A DNA stretch of 64,000 nt from NCBI GenBank assembly GCA_039602395.1, contig JBCNJP010000023.1:93698030-93762029 (forward strand), in the 5' to 3' direction. Positions 1 through 13,800 of the stretch are shown here, in pieces (position 1 is the first letter of the stretch; each line of letters starts with the position of its first letter). This stretch comes from Deinandra increscens subsp. villosa. Lineage: Eukaryota > Streptophyta > Magnoliopsida > Asterales > Asteraceae. Under the pieces are notes generated by a model. That model had not been told where the DNA came from. It saw only the letters and a list, made by a program, of their open reading frames with translations, and searched no databases. Position numbers and translations under genes: made by a program.

Positions 1-65
1 CCGTCAAAGAGATGGGTCGATGTACGAGCTACAGTCGAATCTACAGTATGCTGCTTGCTTGCTTT

Positions 66-128
66 GCCTATATAGAAGTTTCTACCAATTGGATCCTCAT
101 ATCGCATCTGTGCTCTTCGACTGCCTCG
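66..128 (+). promoter_or_regulatory. Putative Helitron promoter and first leader exon
   Basis: A TATA-like box (tatatag, 69-75) lies about 55 bases before a strong splice donor, ctcg|gtgagt, with GT at 129-130. I infer a short non-coding first exon transcribed toward the RepHel start codon at 1827. The transcription start and the later leader splice sites cannot be fixed from sequence alone. Confidence 0.4.
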
Positions 129-1826
129 GTGAGTGCCTCCATCCTAATTTTTTTTACCTCTTTTCTTTAGATCCTGCCGCAGATTCTCTGATTCTGTTTT
201 TGTTTACCCTAATTTTGTTTACGCTAAGAGGATGTGTTCAGTTTTGCCTCCATCCTAATTTTTTTTTACCTCTTTTCTTTAGATCCTGCCGCAGATTCTC
301 TGATTCTGTTTTTGTTTACCCTAATTTTGTTTACGCTAAGAGGATGTGTTCAGTTTTGCTCTTATGGTTGATTATGTGTTTTGTTTAGCCTAATTTTGTT
401 TACCCAAACAGGATGTGGTGCTTAAACTATTCTGGTTGTGTTAATGTTTCTCTCATTTTGTTTAACTGATGTGTCTTAGGACGTGGATGTTTAAGATTTT
501 GTAGGCCAGAGGTGGAAAATCTGTTTTTTTTAAAGGATGTACATGTTTGTTCTGTTTTGTGACTCCATGGCTTGCTTTTCTCTATTTTGTTGTCAATTGT
601 CAATGTTTCAGGGCTGCTTATGTTTGTAATATGTTTGTGATTGCTTTTTCTGTTGTGAAGAAAATCTGTTTTTTTTTAAAGGATGTACATGTTTGTTCTG
701 TTTTGTGACTCCATGGCTTGCTTTTCTCTATTTTGTTGTCAATTGTCAATGTTTCAGGGCTGCTTATGTTTGTAATATGTTTGTGATTGCTTTTTCTGTT
801 GTGAATGTTTCATGGTTATTACAGAATAACAATATGAGTTTAGAACTTAGAACTGAAATTTGTTTTCAAATCTGATTGGCCGATGTGTCTAAGGACATGT
901 ATTTTTAAGATTTTCTAGGCTAGAGGCAGTGAATATTTTTTTTTTTAAAGAATGGAGATGTTTGTTCTCTTTTCTGGGTTTATGTGTTATTTTTCTCTGT
1001 TTTGTTGTCATGTGTCGTATGTTGCCTACGTATGTTGTCTTTGGTGATTGGCTTCATGTGTTAGTTTTCTCTGTTTTGTTGTCATATGTCGTATGTTGCC
1101 TGCACATTCTCATTACTGTCTGCTTTTCTATGTTTTGACAGCATTGTGCTACGAAGAACGTTCACCCTGGTATGTCTGTTTTTATTTATGTCTGCTCTAC
1201 TTCTCTTTTCTATTGTTAATTGTTAATGTGTGCTTTATAAATGCAGGTTTGGATTAGGTTGCGATGGCATCTGCGCTTGCTGTTGTTAGGTACTAATTTG
1301 TTTCTCCTTATATATAAATATTATATATATATATATTATATATATATTATACATATATGTATGTACGTATGTGTATGTGTGTGTGACAGTGTGCTTCTCT
1401 TTTTGTGTGTCTATATTTTTATATATATGTGTGCGTCTATGTCTCATGCTTTTGTGTGTGTGTATGTGTCATGTTTGATCTCGGTTATACACCACCTCTG
1501 AGGCGCTGTTGTCTGCGACTGTCTTCGTTGTACATACATATGCATGCCTGATCATAAACATGGGCTTATCCTAGAGGGGGTTATTTTTGTGAATATCAGG
1601 TTAGGGGATATATACGTGTCTATGCATGCTTGGTTGCTGTTTCTGTCTGTGTGATTGTATGTTGCTGTTTTCTTTGTTATACATAGTCATCCGGTATCCT
1701 GTGTATACGTGCCGATAGATATGCATACCTGTTTTGGTGTTGTGTTTTATTAGGCTGTTCCGTTGTTGTGTCTGTATCTATATATGTGTGTGTGTGTTTG
1801 CATGTTTCTGTTCTTTTCTTCCTATC
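129..1826 (+). other. Helitron leader or intron with tandem duplications and microsatellite
   Basis: This T-rich stretch has no convincing coding sequence. It contains a direct tandem duplication of about 111 bp (134-244 and 245-355), another of about 145 bp (515-659 and 660-804), a shorter diverged pair around 960-1105, and a TA/TG-rich simple repeat at about 1310-1470. Several polypyrimidine-AG acceptors inside the duplicated units (for example tttctttag and gtttcag) could serve alternative leader splicing. Small ORFs here are chance openings in T-rich DNA. Confidence 0.6.
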
Positions 1827-4800
1827 ATGAGTCGAAAGCGAAAAGCGACCGCTCCTCTACCCTCCGCGTCTTCGTTGGGCTCCCTCGGATACGCCGACAC
1901 ACCGTCCGCTGCTCAGTCGAGCAGACGTGCCGCTCGACTTGCGTCTGCTGCGTCCAGGCGTGCTTCTCAGGCCCCGGACTCCTTCGGATACGTCGGCACA
2001 CCGTCCGCTGCTCAGTCGAGTAGGCGTGCCGCTCTGCTTGCGGCTGCTGCAACCAGGAATCCTGCCCGCTCCTGCCATCAGCCTGGGCCAGCTTCGGTTG
2101 CCACGTCCTCATCTGGGTCCATAGGATATACTGGGACGCAGTCTTCTGCTCAGTCGAGCGTGCGTGCGTCTCTCCTCGCGTCTGCTGCGTACAGGAATGC
2201 CTCGCAGGCCGGCCACCAGGCTGGGGCAGGTGCGGAGCCTGGTCCTTCCTCACCTGCTGTGTCGCGTTCTGCATCGCCGTTTTATGAAGACCTTGGAGAC
2301 TGTTCCCACGTTTGCGAATTCTGTAACGCGCGCTTCTGGTACGCTGAACGTGTTATTAGTTCTCACAAGGATCGGCGGCCTAAGTACTCTATCTGCTGTC
2401 GAGAGGGCAAGGTTAAATTAGATGCGCCCTCTATGCCCCCTGATTCTCTTGCAGCCCTGTTCAATGACTCATCATTCATGTCCAACATTCGTGCCTATAA
2501 CTCGATGTTTGCTATGACCTCCTTTGGGGCCGCCGTTGACAAGGAGATTAACAAGAGGCCTGGACCTTATGTTTTTAAGGTGTCTGGCCAGGTGTCTCAT
2601 CTGTTGGGCTCCCTATGCCCTGAACCAGGAAAACCACCAAAGTTTCTGCAGATGTACATCTTTGACACTGAAAACGAGGTGTGCAACAGGCTGCGATTTT
2701 TCACTGCGAAGAAGAGGGTTGAGCTGTCGCCGGATGTTGTGTCTGTACTCGCTGCGCTCCTGGCCTCGGTTAATGAGTATGCTCGCCTGTTCAAGAGTGC
2801 GTCTGAGATCTGCTCGCAGGGGGAGGTGCCCGACTTTGCGATTAAGTTATACAGCGGGCCAAAGGAAAGGAGATACGATGACCCTTCGACCGGTACACTG
2901 GATGCTATCGTATATGGCGACGACTGCACCACCACTGATTACGACATCGTCATACACGGGAAGGACGGCAGCCTTCGTAGGGTGGATAAATGTAACACCC
3001 CAACCCGAATAGGGCTGACATGTCACTCATACAGTAAACAGAGATAGCAACAATCCAAAAGTACTTAATAAATTACTTAAAATCCAAAAATCCGGGTTTT
3101 TTAAATGAAAACATGTCAAGTTCAAGAAAGAAATAAGTTGAAATAAATAAAGTTTTAAAAACTCTTGCACTTCTCTCGTCCTATTCAGTTTTACTCTCTC
3201 TTGATCTCTTTCCCCTTTTCCCCAGAAGCACCTGTCATAATAATAAAGAAGACACAAGAAAAGAAAAACGGCTGAGCCAAAAATTGCTCAGTAACGGTGG
3301 AACAATAGCTGTACAATGTAACAACGAGGATAAAACAAATATACGACTCAGAAGAAATAAATGAGACGTATCAATAAGGAAATACTCATTTGAGCCAGTA
3401 ACAGTAACAGTAACAATATGTACATTGGCTGCAGCCCTAATGTACCAGTAATGTGATATGGGAGTGTGGGCACACACACCTAACCAATTCACCAATAACA
3501 GTAGTTTTCCTAGGATCGATCCATACGCCTCTAATTAACTAACTAGTGCAGCAACTTAGCACATCATTAACTACTTCGAGACGCCGTGGCTAATCGCTCC
3601 GCCACAGATAGAGCACGTCAAAAGGTGCCACAAATGACGCCCTATGGTCCCCATAGGTGGATGTGCTCGGGTATTGAGGCCAAATAAACGGTAACATATA
3701 CAAGTCAATACAAAAGTCTCGGCAACCTTAACACTAAGGTCTATAACAATGTTCATATGCAGTGGGAACATGCGATAATGAGTACAAGGGATCTATCCTA
3801 TCGCATGTAAACAATTTCAATTAAAACAATACAATGCCATTTAACGATACTCAATGAAACAGTATGACACTAATCAATGATACGGTTCGATAAGGCAAAT
3901 GCGATGACAACAGTTTGAAGCAATAAAATACGAACTCAAATGAAAAATAAATAAGCTATGAGGGAAAGATCGAAAAACCGCACCTTAGCTTATAAGCAAG
4001 AAAATCAAGATAATGCTATGCCGGTGAACCAAGAGGACCTACACCTAATTATTTCATATCTACGTTAGGATTATTTAAACTTGTATTAGTTGCTTGAATA
4101 ATATATATTTTTGCTTGGTGAAAAAAAATCAATATATTTTTTTTATAATCGATGATATAGGACCATCAGAAAACCTTGATGACACATTTTATTATTCTAA
4201 ACTTTTGCTTTTCTTAAAACAATCGTAAGGCAAAATCAGATGAATGTGTAACACTGCAGTAGTTATTTTCTTATTTATTTTTTTAAAGCTTTGCAAGTAC
4301 ATGCCTAAAAGATTATATAATACATAATAAAATATGAGAAAAGTTCCAATATATATATGTACGTGAACTAGTGTGCATCCATCTTCACCATTTAGAAAAT
4401 CTAAAACCATCACCATTTATGACAAGTTGCAGGGTCTGCGATTTTATTTTTCGAAACATTCAAACACAATTAACATGTAAACCCACTCCTATGAGGGGTT
4501 CAATTCGTACCTTAACAACGAAGGGGATGGAACACAAGTCGGACCGAGTCGCCAAATTGATGCTTGTGAATGCAGAATCAGCTGAAACGGTGGTACGTCT
4601 AAGACCGGTGATACGCGTGTGATGGCTCTGTAGTGAAGAAAAGAAACAACAGAGGTGAAAGGGTGGTTTAAGCATGATGTGTTGCGACTGTTTTAGGTGG
4701 ATTACCGGGTTAAAACCACCGAGAGATCGAAAGAAACGGTGGTTTAGAAGTTGACGATTCAAGAACGTTTTTAACAATTACCAAGTTACAAAACAGAGGA

Positions 4801-7800
4801 AATCGAATGAACAACAGAGTCATACAGTTACCTCGGTTCGAGTGGGTGAACAGCTGCAGCGACGCTGGAATTCCCTCACGGTGGTGCGCTACGGTGGTGA
4901 TCGTTGGTGATGTAGACAGCTTGCAGCGGCGATAGAGGTGGTGCTACGGTTGTACGTGATCGGCGAAGAAACAGGGATCGGACGAGAGTGAGGAAAACAA
5001 TCGTTTGGTAGGGTTTAAAACTCTGAATCGATTGAGAATGGGGTTTAAATGGCGATCGAATACTATGGATAAGCATCCCGATATCTCTGTTAAGTTCGTT
5101 AGACGTGATAATGCCGGTCAAACGAGAATTACGAATTCGATGAGGATGAATCTGATTTTGAATATGTTCCTCGAATATTTGGAACTCATAAATTACTCAG
5201 GTGGGGCCCGCATGAGTCAATGGGTCAAGAACACACTTTACGTTTACACCTTTGTTTCTTTTTTTTTTTTTTTTTGTTTTATTTATTTATTTATTTAAAA
5301 ATTATTATCACCATTTATTCCAATTCTGTAATTTATAAATTGGGTATTTCAATTCTTCCCCTCTAAATATTAATTTCGTCCTCGAAATTCTAAATCGGGC
5401 ATAGCAAGAACCTTATATGACACATCAGACAAATGCAATATCCTAAGCATATAGGATTTTTCAAACAATGAAATCAATAGCAATCAAATTCAGACCACAT
5501 ACCTTTAGTTTTCAAATAGAGCAGGATACAGTGAACGGATCATTTCTTCTGTCTCCCACGTCGCTTCACGCTCAGAATGATTTTTCCATAGAATTTTAAC
5601 AAACGGTATAGATTTACGTCTCATGACTCGTTCTTGACGATCAAGAATAGCTTCAGGTTCTTCTTCGTAAGAAAGATCTTCTTGAATCATGTGCAAAGGA
5701 TAATTGACAACGTGCAACGGGTGATAATTGTATCCCCTCAACAGAGATACATGAAAGACGTTATGAACGTGAGAAAGTTGAGGTGGTAACGCCAAACGAT
5801 ATGAGAGTTCCCCAACTCTTTCGAGAACTTCAAACGGACCAATAAAACGAGGACTAAGCTTTCCCTTCATACCAAAACGACGCACACCACGACATGGTGA
5901 GACTTTAAGAAAGACATGATCTCCCTCCTTAAATTCCAAGGCGCGACGATGCTGATCGGCATAACTCTTTTGTCTGGTTTGAGCCTCTTTCAACTTTTCT
6001 CGAGCAACGGCTACTTTGTCGTTGGTGATTGCAACAAGCTCTGGGCCTTCAATTATCTTCTCTCCTACCTCGTACCAACATGTAGGAGATCTACACTTCC
6101 GACCATAGAGAAGTTCGAACGGAGCCATATCTATACTGGCCTGCCAGCTATTATTATAAGAGAATTCGACTAGGCATAAATACTCATCCCAGTTTCCATT
6201 CCACTCAAGTGCACACGCTCTGAGCATATCCTCTAAAGTCTGAATAGTGCGTTCAGACTGACCGTCAGTCTGCGGATGGAAGGCCGTGCTAAACCTTATT
6301 TTTGTACCCCAAGATTTTTGTAGTCCTTTCCAAAATCGTGACGTAAAGCGAGGATCTCTGTCACAAACAATAGAAGATGGAGTGCCATGAAGCCGAACTA
6401 TATTTTCAAGAAACATCTGTGATAATTTGCTGACTGAGTAACCCTGCTGAAAAGGTATGAAATGAGCAGACTTCGTGAGTCTGTCCACTACAACCCAAAT
6501 GGCGTCATTCTTCTTGAAAGTCTTCGGTAAACCCGTGACGAAATCCATAGAGATATCGTCCCATTTCCACACTGGGATGTCTAACGGTTGCAACATTCCA
6601 CTGGCCCTCTTATGCTCGATCTTTACTTGTTGACATGTTAAACAGTGAGCCACATATTTAGCTACATCTTCCTTCATACCGCTCCACCAAAAATTCTGCT
6701 TCAAGTCTCTGTACATCTTGGTGGATCCTGGGTGGATAGAAAATGGAGAACTGTGTGCTTCAGCTAATAATGATTCCCGAAGAGTATGATCGTCTGGAAC
6801 ACATAACCTCTTTCCACACCAGATGACTCCTTGTTCGTCTACTCGAAATTCAGATTGCTTTCCTACTTCCAAGTTTTGCAATATCGCCCAAAGTTCACCA
6901 TCATGCTGTTGGGCTTCCTTTATGCATCCAATAAGGTCCGACTCAATCCTTAGTTTAGCTAGATAACCATCAGACTTATTGAACTGTAACCCAATTCCCA
7001 TTTTGTCTAAGTCTGATAATATCTGAGGTTGGATGTTAAGGCATGCCAACCCGCCTGAATTTTTCCTGCTTAAAGCATCTGCCACCACGTTCGCCTTACC
7101 AGGGTGGTACTGAATGTTGGCGTCATAATCCTTAAGGAGTTCTAACCATCGTCTCTGCCTCATATTCAGTTCTTTCTGTGTGAAAATGTACTTGAGGCTC
7201 TTATGGTCGGTGAAAATGTCGCATGTCTCGCCATACAAATAATGTCTCCATATCTTGAGTGCGAAAACAACAGCTGCGAGCTCTAGATCATGCGTCGGAT
7301 AGTTTACCTCATAAGGTTTAAGTTGTCGCGAACCGTAGGCAATTACTTTTCCATGTTGCATGAAGACACAACCTAACCCTTTCTTTGAGGCGTCACTATA
7401 AATCTGAAATCCGCCTGAACCTGAAGGGAGAGTAAGAATAGGGGCAGACACCAATCTCTTTTTCAGCTCTTCGAAACTCTTTTCTCTTTCGTCATTCCAG
7501 ACAAACTTTACCCCCTTTCTCATAAGCTGAGTGAGAGGTAATGCCAAGATGGAGAATCCTTCAACGAAACGTCGGTAATAACCTGCGAGGCCGAGAAAGC
7601 TTCTAACTTCAGTAACTGTGGTCGGTCGAGGCCATTTCGTGATAGCTTCCACCTTTGACGGATCCATAGTGATACCCTTAGCGGACACAATGTGGCCTAG
7701 AAATGCTACTTCTTCTAGCCAAAAGTCGCATTTAGAAAACTTTGCATATAACTTTTTCTCGCGCAAGATCTGCAAAACGGTGCGAAGGTGGTCTTCGTGC

Positions 7801-10800
7801 TCTTCTCTACTTTTAGAAAATACCAGAATATCATCAATAAACACGATCACGAAACGGTCCAGATACTCGTGAAATACTCTGTTCATAAGGTCCATAAAGA
7901 CAGCTGGAGCATTTGTCAAACCAAACGGCATGACTAGAAACTCGTAGTGGCCATAACGTGTTCGAAATGCTGTCTTAGGAATATCTTCATCTCTGACCCT
8001 CAGCTGATGGTAACCTGATCGGAGATCTATCTTTGAGAAGAACTTTGCTCCCTGAAGTTGGTCGAAGAGGTCGTCTATACGCGGTAACGGATATCGGTTT
8101 CGGATGGTGATTTTGTTGAGCTCTCGGTAATCGATGCAAAGCCGCATACTACCATCCTTCTTCTTCACGAATAATACTGGCGCTCCCCACGGTGAAACAC
8201 TAGGTCGAATGAATCCGAGTTCCAATAATCCTTGCAACTGCTCCTTTAACTCCTTTAATTCCATTGGGGCCATACGATAGGGTGCCTTAGAGATAGGTTC
8301 AGATCCAGGAATCAAGTCAATGGTGAACTCCACTTCACGTTCAGGTGGTATCCCTGGTAGTTCTTCTGGGAAGACATCAGAATAATCTCGGACTACAGGG
8401 AAGTCTTCAATGCGAGGTGAATCCATCGAAATATCCTTGATGGAGGCTAAGAAACCTTCACAACCGTGTGATAAAAACTTTTGAGCCTTAAGCGCAGAAA
8501 TAATCTTGATGGACTTTCGAGGCTGAGTCCCTTGGTAAACGAACTCAGGATGCTGAATATCACCGAAGATAACTCGTCTAGTGTGACAGTCGATGGTCGC
8601 TCGATGCATAGCTAACCAGTCCATACCTAGAATGACGTCGAAGTCTCCCACTTGCATGGGAAGAAGATTGGCTTTACGAACAATATTTCCGATCACTAAC
8701 GGACAATCTCTATACACATGAGTAATAACTGAAGAATTTCCCATGGGCGAGGAAATAACAATGGCAGGGTCCAATAGAGAAGGCATAATTTTGAGACGCT
8801 TAGCAAATGCTTGTGAAACTACCGAATGGGTTGCCCCGGTATCAAATAACACATATACGTCACGTTCAGCAAGACAAACAACACCCGAAACAGTACCTAG
8901 TCGTGGATAACTAATAAGATACGAAAGATCATAGGAAAACAAGATAACGAACATGCAAATCATGATTATTGAGAATGAGTAACATTGCAAAGTGTACCTG
9001 GGGTATTAGCAGCTTCCCCAGCAGTCATTGTGAACACTCGTCCTCCAGCAGGTGGTGCATTAGCTCCTCTAGGATTTCCTTCAGCTCGGTCGTTATTTTT
9101 GGGGCAGTTTCTGATCATGTGCCCCATCTCTCCACAGCGAAGACAGGCTCCTGAAACTCGACGACAAACACCTGGATGGTGTTTGTTACAATGGTTGCAC
9201 ATAGGATGCTGTGTAAGAGTAGGATTTCCCCTCTGGTTCAAGGGTTGAGCATTGATAGGCTGCTGGTACGGTTTATTCTGGCTCTGGTTTTGATTCTTAC
9301 CCTTCCATGATTTGGAATTATTTCCCTGAGTACGACGTTCATTTGAGTTTGGAGTAGGGCCCTGAGATGACGACTGACTGGAAGACTGAACACGATTTCC
9401 ATCTCTATCTCTCTTCTTACTATCCGAACGGCTTAGAAATTCCGTTCTCTCCATATCCACTCTCTTAGCAGCCTTAACAACATCAGCAACATTCGCAAAT
9501 GTCGAATGTATGATTGCCCTTCGAATTCGATCACATACAGCCCATTGGTATTTCTCCGCTTGTTCCTCTGCTGTGCCAGCAGAAGCCCCAAGGAATCCAG
9601 TAAGTCTATAAAAACGATCGGTGAAATCTGCAAGTGACTCATCACTCTGTTGACGAATATTAGAGTATTCGCGTTTGTAAGCCCCCAAATCAACATTTGA
9701 AAAGTATTTGTCGAAAAAGATCTCACAGAAGTTAGCCCAAGTTAATGTCTCTGCAAACTGCTCTCCACCTCTTTCTTGTAAGACCGATTCCCACCAGTTG
9801 TGGGCATCCTCCTCTAGCTTATATGTAGCCAACCGAGTCTTGTACTGGTCTTCAATCCCGAGTACCCTAAAGATTTTCTCGATGTGAGAGATCCAATCCT
9901 TGGCCACAGATGGAGTTGATGCTTTGGTAAATGTTCTAGGCTTCTGTTTCTGAAATTCTCTCAGCCAAAAGTGTATTCCATTTGGATTTGCATCAGGCTT
10001 CGGGTTCGGGTTCGGGTTCGGGTTCGGATTCGGATTCGGATTCGGATTCGGATTCGGATTCGGATTCGGATTCGGATTCGGGTTCGGATTCGGATTCGGA
10101 TTCGGATTCGGGTTCGGATTCGGATTCGGATTCGGATTCGGGTTCGCATTCTGCACCGCATTCACAATGGCAGGTAACATCGCAGTAAGGGCTTGATTGA
10201 TCGCAGCCATGAGCTCAGGATTAGGCTGACCTGATCCATTACGAGTAGTGCGACGGGGAGGCATCTAGAAGAAATAATATATCCAATTTATTCAGAGCAA
10301 AACAGAGCATAAGATCAAGTCATAAAACACTGAAAATAATTCCTAACCCAACGTCTACCCAATCCTCACATGACTTTTATTTAGTTTAAGTTTTCGACAG
10401 GAAAGAGCCTAAGCTCTGATACCATAATTGTAACACCCCAACCCGAATAGGGCTGACATGTCACTCATACAGTAAACAGAGATAGCAACAATCCAAAAGT
10501 ACTTAATAAATTACTTAAAATCCAAAAATCCGGGTTTTTTAAATGAAAACATGTCAAGTTCAAAGAAAGAAATAAGTTGAAATAAATAAAGTTTTAAAAA
10601 CTCTTGCACTTCTCTCGTCCTATTCAGTTTTACTCTCTCTTGATCTCTTTCCCCTTTTCCCCAGAAGCACCTGTCATAATAATAAAGAAGACACAAGAAA
10701 AGAAAAACGGCTGAGCCAAAAATTGCTCAGTAACGGTGGAACAATAGCTGTACAATGTAACAACGAGGATAAAACAAATATACGACTCAGAAGAAATAAA

Positions 10801-13800
10801 TGAGACGTATCAATAAGGAAATACTCATTTGAGCCAGTAACAGTAACAGTAACAATATGTACATTGGCTGCAGCCCTAATGTACCAGTAATGTGATATGG
10901 GAGTGTGGGCACACACACCTAACCAATTCACCAATAACAGTAATTTTCCTAGGATCGATCCATACGCCTCTAATTAACTAACTAGTGCAGCAACTTAGCA
11001 CATCATTAACTACTTCGAGACGCCGTGGCTAATCGCTCCGCCACAGATAGAGCACGTCAAAAGGTGCCACAAATGACGCCCTATGGTCCCCATAGGTGGA
11101 TGTGCTCGGGTATTGAGGCCAAATAAACGGTAACATATACAAGTCAATACAAAAGTCTCGGCAACCTTAACACTAAGGTCTATAACAATGTTCATATGCA
11201 GTGGGAACATGCGATAATGAGTACAAGGGATCTATCCTATCGCATGTAAACAATTTCAATTAAAACAATACAATGCCATTTAACGATACTCAATGAAACA
11301 GTATGACACTAATCAATGATACGGTTCGATAAGGCAAATGCGATGACAACAGTTTGAAGCAATAAAATACGAACTCAAATGAAAAATAAATAAGCTATGA
11401 GGGAAAGATCGAAAAACCGCACCTTAGCTTATAAGCAAGAAAATCAAGATAATGCTATGCCGGTGAACCAAGAGGACCTACACCTAATTATTTCATATCT
11501 ACGTTAGGATTATTTAAACTTGTATTAGTTGCTTGAATAATATATATTTTTGCTTGGTGAAAAAAAATCAATATATTTTTTTTATAATCGATGATATAGG
11601 ACCATCAGAAAACCTTGATGACACATTTTATTATTCTAAACTTTTGCTTTTCTTAAAACAATCGTAAGGCAAAATCAGATGAATGTGTAACACTGCAGTA
11701 GTTATTTTCTTATTTATTTTTTTAAAGCTTTGCAAGTACATGCCTAAAAGATTATATAATACATAATAAAATATGAGAAAAGTTCCAATATATATATGTA
11801 CGTGAACTAGTGTGCATCCATCTTCACCATTTAGAAAATCTAAAACCATCACCATTTATGACAAGTTGCAGGGTCTGCGATTTTATTTTTCGAAACATTC
11901 AAACACAATTAACATGTAAACCCACTCCTATGAGGGGTTCAATTCGTACCTTAACAACGAAGGGGATGGAACACAAGTCGGACCGAGTCGCCAAATTGAT
12001 GCTTGTGAATGCAGAATCAGCTGAAACGGTGGTACGTCTAAGACCGGTGATACGCGTGTGATGGCTCTGTAGTGAAGAAAAGAAACAACAGAGGTGAAAG
12101 GGTGGTTTAAGCATGATGTGTTGCGACTGTTTTAGGTGGATTACCGGGTTAAAACCACCGAGAGATCGAAAGAAACGGTGGTTTAGAAGTTGACGATTCA
12201 AGAACGTTTTTAACAATTACCAAGTTACAAAACAGAGGAAATCGAATGAACAACAGAGTCATACAGTTACCTCGGTTCGAGTGGGTGAACAGCTGCAGCG
12301 ACGCTGGAATTCCCTCACGGTGGTGCGCTACGGTGGTGATCGTTGGTGATGTAGACAGCTTGCAGCGGCGATAGAGGTGGTGCTACGGTTGTACGTGATC
12401 GGCGAAGAAACAGGGATCGGACGAGAGTGAGGAAAACAATCGTTTGGTAGGGTTTAAAACTCTGAATCGATTGAGAATGGGGTTTAAATGGCGATCGAAT
12501 ACTATGGATAAGCATCCCGATATCTCTGTTAAGTTCGTTAGACGTGATAATGCCGGTCAAACGAGAATTACGAATTCGATGAGGATGAATCTGATTTTGA
12601 ATATGTTCCTCGAATATTTGGAACTCATAAATTACTCAGGTGGGGCCCGCATGAGTCAATGGGTCAAGAACACACTTTACGTTTACACCTTTGTTTCTTT
12701 TTTTTTTTTTTTTGTTTTATTTATTTATTTATTTAAAAATTATTATCACCATTTATTCCAATTCTGTAATTTATAAATTGGGTATTTCAATAAACGGCAC
12801 CCGTCGTATATGCCTCTGCAGTATCCCCTTATTTTCCCTTACGGCGGGCAGGGGTGGTGTCCGGAACTGCGGCTGCTTCCTGATGCGCGTTCGTCTGATC
12901 GTAAGCTCACCATGAACATGTTTTACTCTTATCAGCTTCACGAGCGGCAGGGTGCACACACGCACCTGCTGCGGGCGGGCAGGCTGCTGCAGCAGTATAT
13001 GGTCGATGCATACGTCTGCATTGAACAATACCGCTTGGATTACTTCCGTGAGAACCAGGCCAGCCTTCGTACTGACCTGCTTAGCGGTATACAGGACGCA
13101 ATATCGAGGGGCGACACGGCCGGGCACGAGATTGGTAAGCGGGTCATCTTGCCCGCATCATTCACAGGCGGCCCACGCTACATGTATAAACACTATCAGG
13201 ACGCTTTGGCAATCTGTAGGGTTCATGGCAACCCGCAGTACTTCATCACCTTCACCTGCAATGTTAAGTGGCCAGAAATCACTCGCGAGGTCGCACGGAA
13301 TCCTAGAATCTCTGCCCAGGACAGGGCTGATCTCATTGCCAGGGTGTTTCGGATGAAAGTCGCGTCGTTCCTTAAGTTTCTACGTGGAGACAGGCCCTTT
13401 GGTGAGGTGACAGCAGACCTGTACACCATAGAATTTCAAAAAAGGGGCCTGCCGCACTGTCACCTGCTTCTTTGGGTTACCTTACGGAGCAAAATTGACA
13501 GCCCTGCCGATGTGGACAGGTATATAACCGCTCAACTGCCAGATGAGTTGAAGGACCCTGTTTTGTATAGGATAGTGACTGAATCTATGATGCACGGTCC
13601 ATGTGGGCCACTGAGGAAGGACTCTCCGTGCATGGTCGACGGGACCTGTTCAAAGTCTTTTCCTAAACCTTTTGAGTCTGCTACCAGGTTTGACTCTGAG
13701 GGCTACGTTCATTACAAACGCCCCATGGGCGCCAAACCCTTTATGAAAGGCACTGTTCCTCTTGATAACAGCTATGTGGTGCCGTATAATAGGGCCTTAT

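Larger units (their letters stand above)
2991..12789 (-). mobile_element. Full-length Ty3/gypsy LTR retrotransposon, Tekay/Del-like
   Basis: The element is 9799 bp, bounded by two 2361 bp LTRs that begin TG and end CA. It is flanked by the 5 bp duplication ATAAA (2986-2990 and 12790-12794). On the minus strand it has a primer-binding site matching initiator tRNA-Met, gag, pol in the order protease, RT, RNase H and integrase, and a purine-rich tract, so it appears structurally complete. It lies inside the RepHel exon of the Helitron: removing it with one TSD copy rejoins the reading frame at Asp-Lys|Arg-His. The long LTRs, tRNAi-Met priming and the chromodomain-like integrase tail fit the Tekay (Del) chromovirus lineage; that lineage call rests on recall. 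Confidence 0.95.

Noticed and set aside
20..388. 122-codon ORF at the left edge
   Set aside because: It spans two copies of a T-rich tandem duplication and repeats its own Cys/Leu/Phe-rich sequence; it crosses a strong splice donor at 129 and looks like leader DNA.
3235..5298. Several 66-105 codon ORFs in 3.2-5.3 kb and identical ones in 10.5-12.8 kb
   Set aside because: They lie in the two LTRs and appear twice with the same sequence; none resembles a known protein.
10004..10146. Regularly spaced repeats as a CRISPR array
   Set aside because: The units are contiguous hexamers without spacers, inside a plant retrotransposon coding frame. No CRISPR-like structure exists anywhere in the window.
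9961..10188. Arg-Ile, Arg-Val and Ser-Asp repeat ORFs around 10 kb
   Set aside because: They are other-frame readings of the hexanucleotide array that encodes Asn-Pro in gag.
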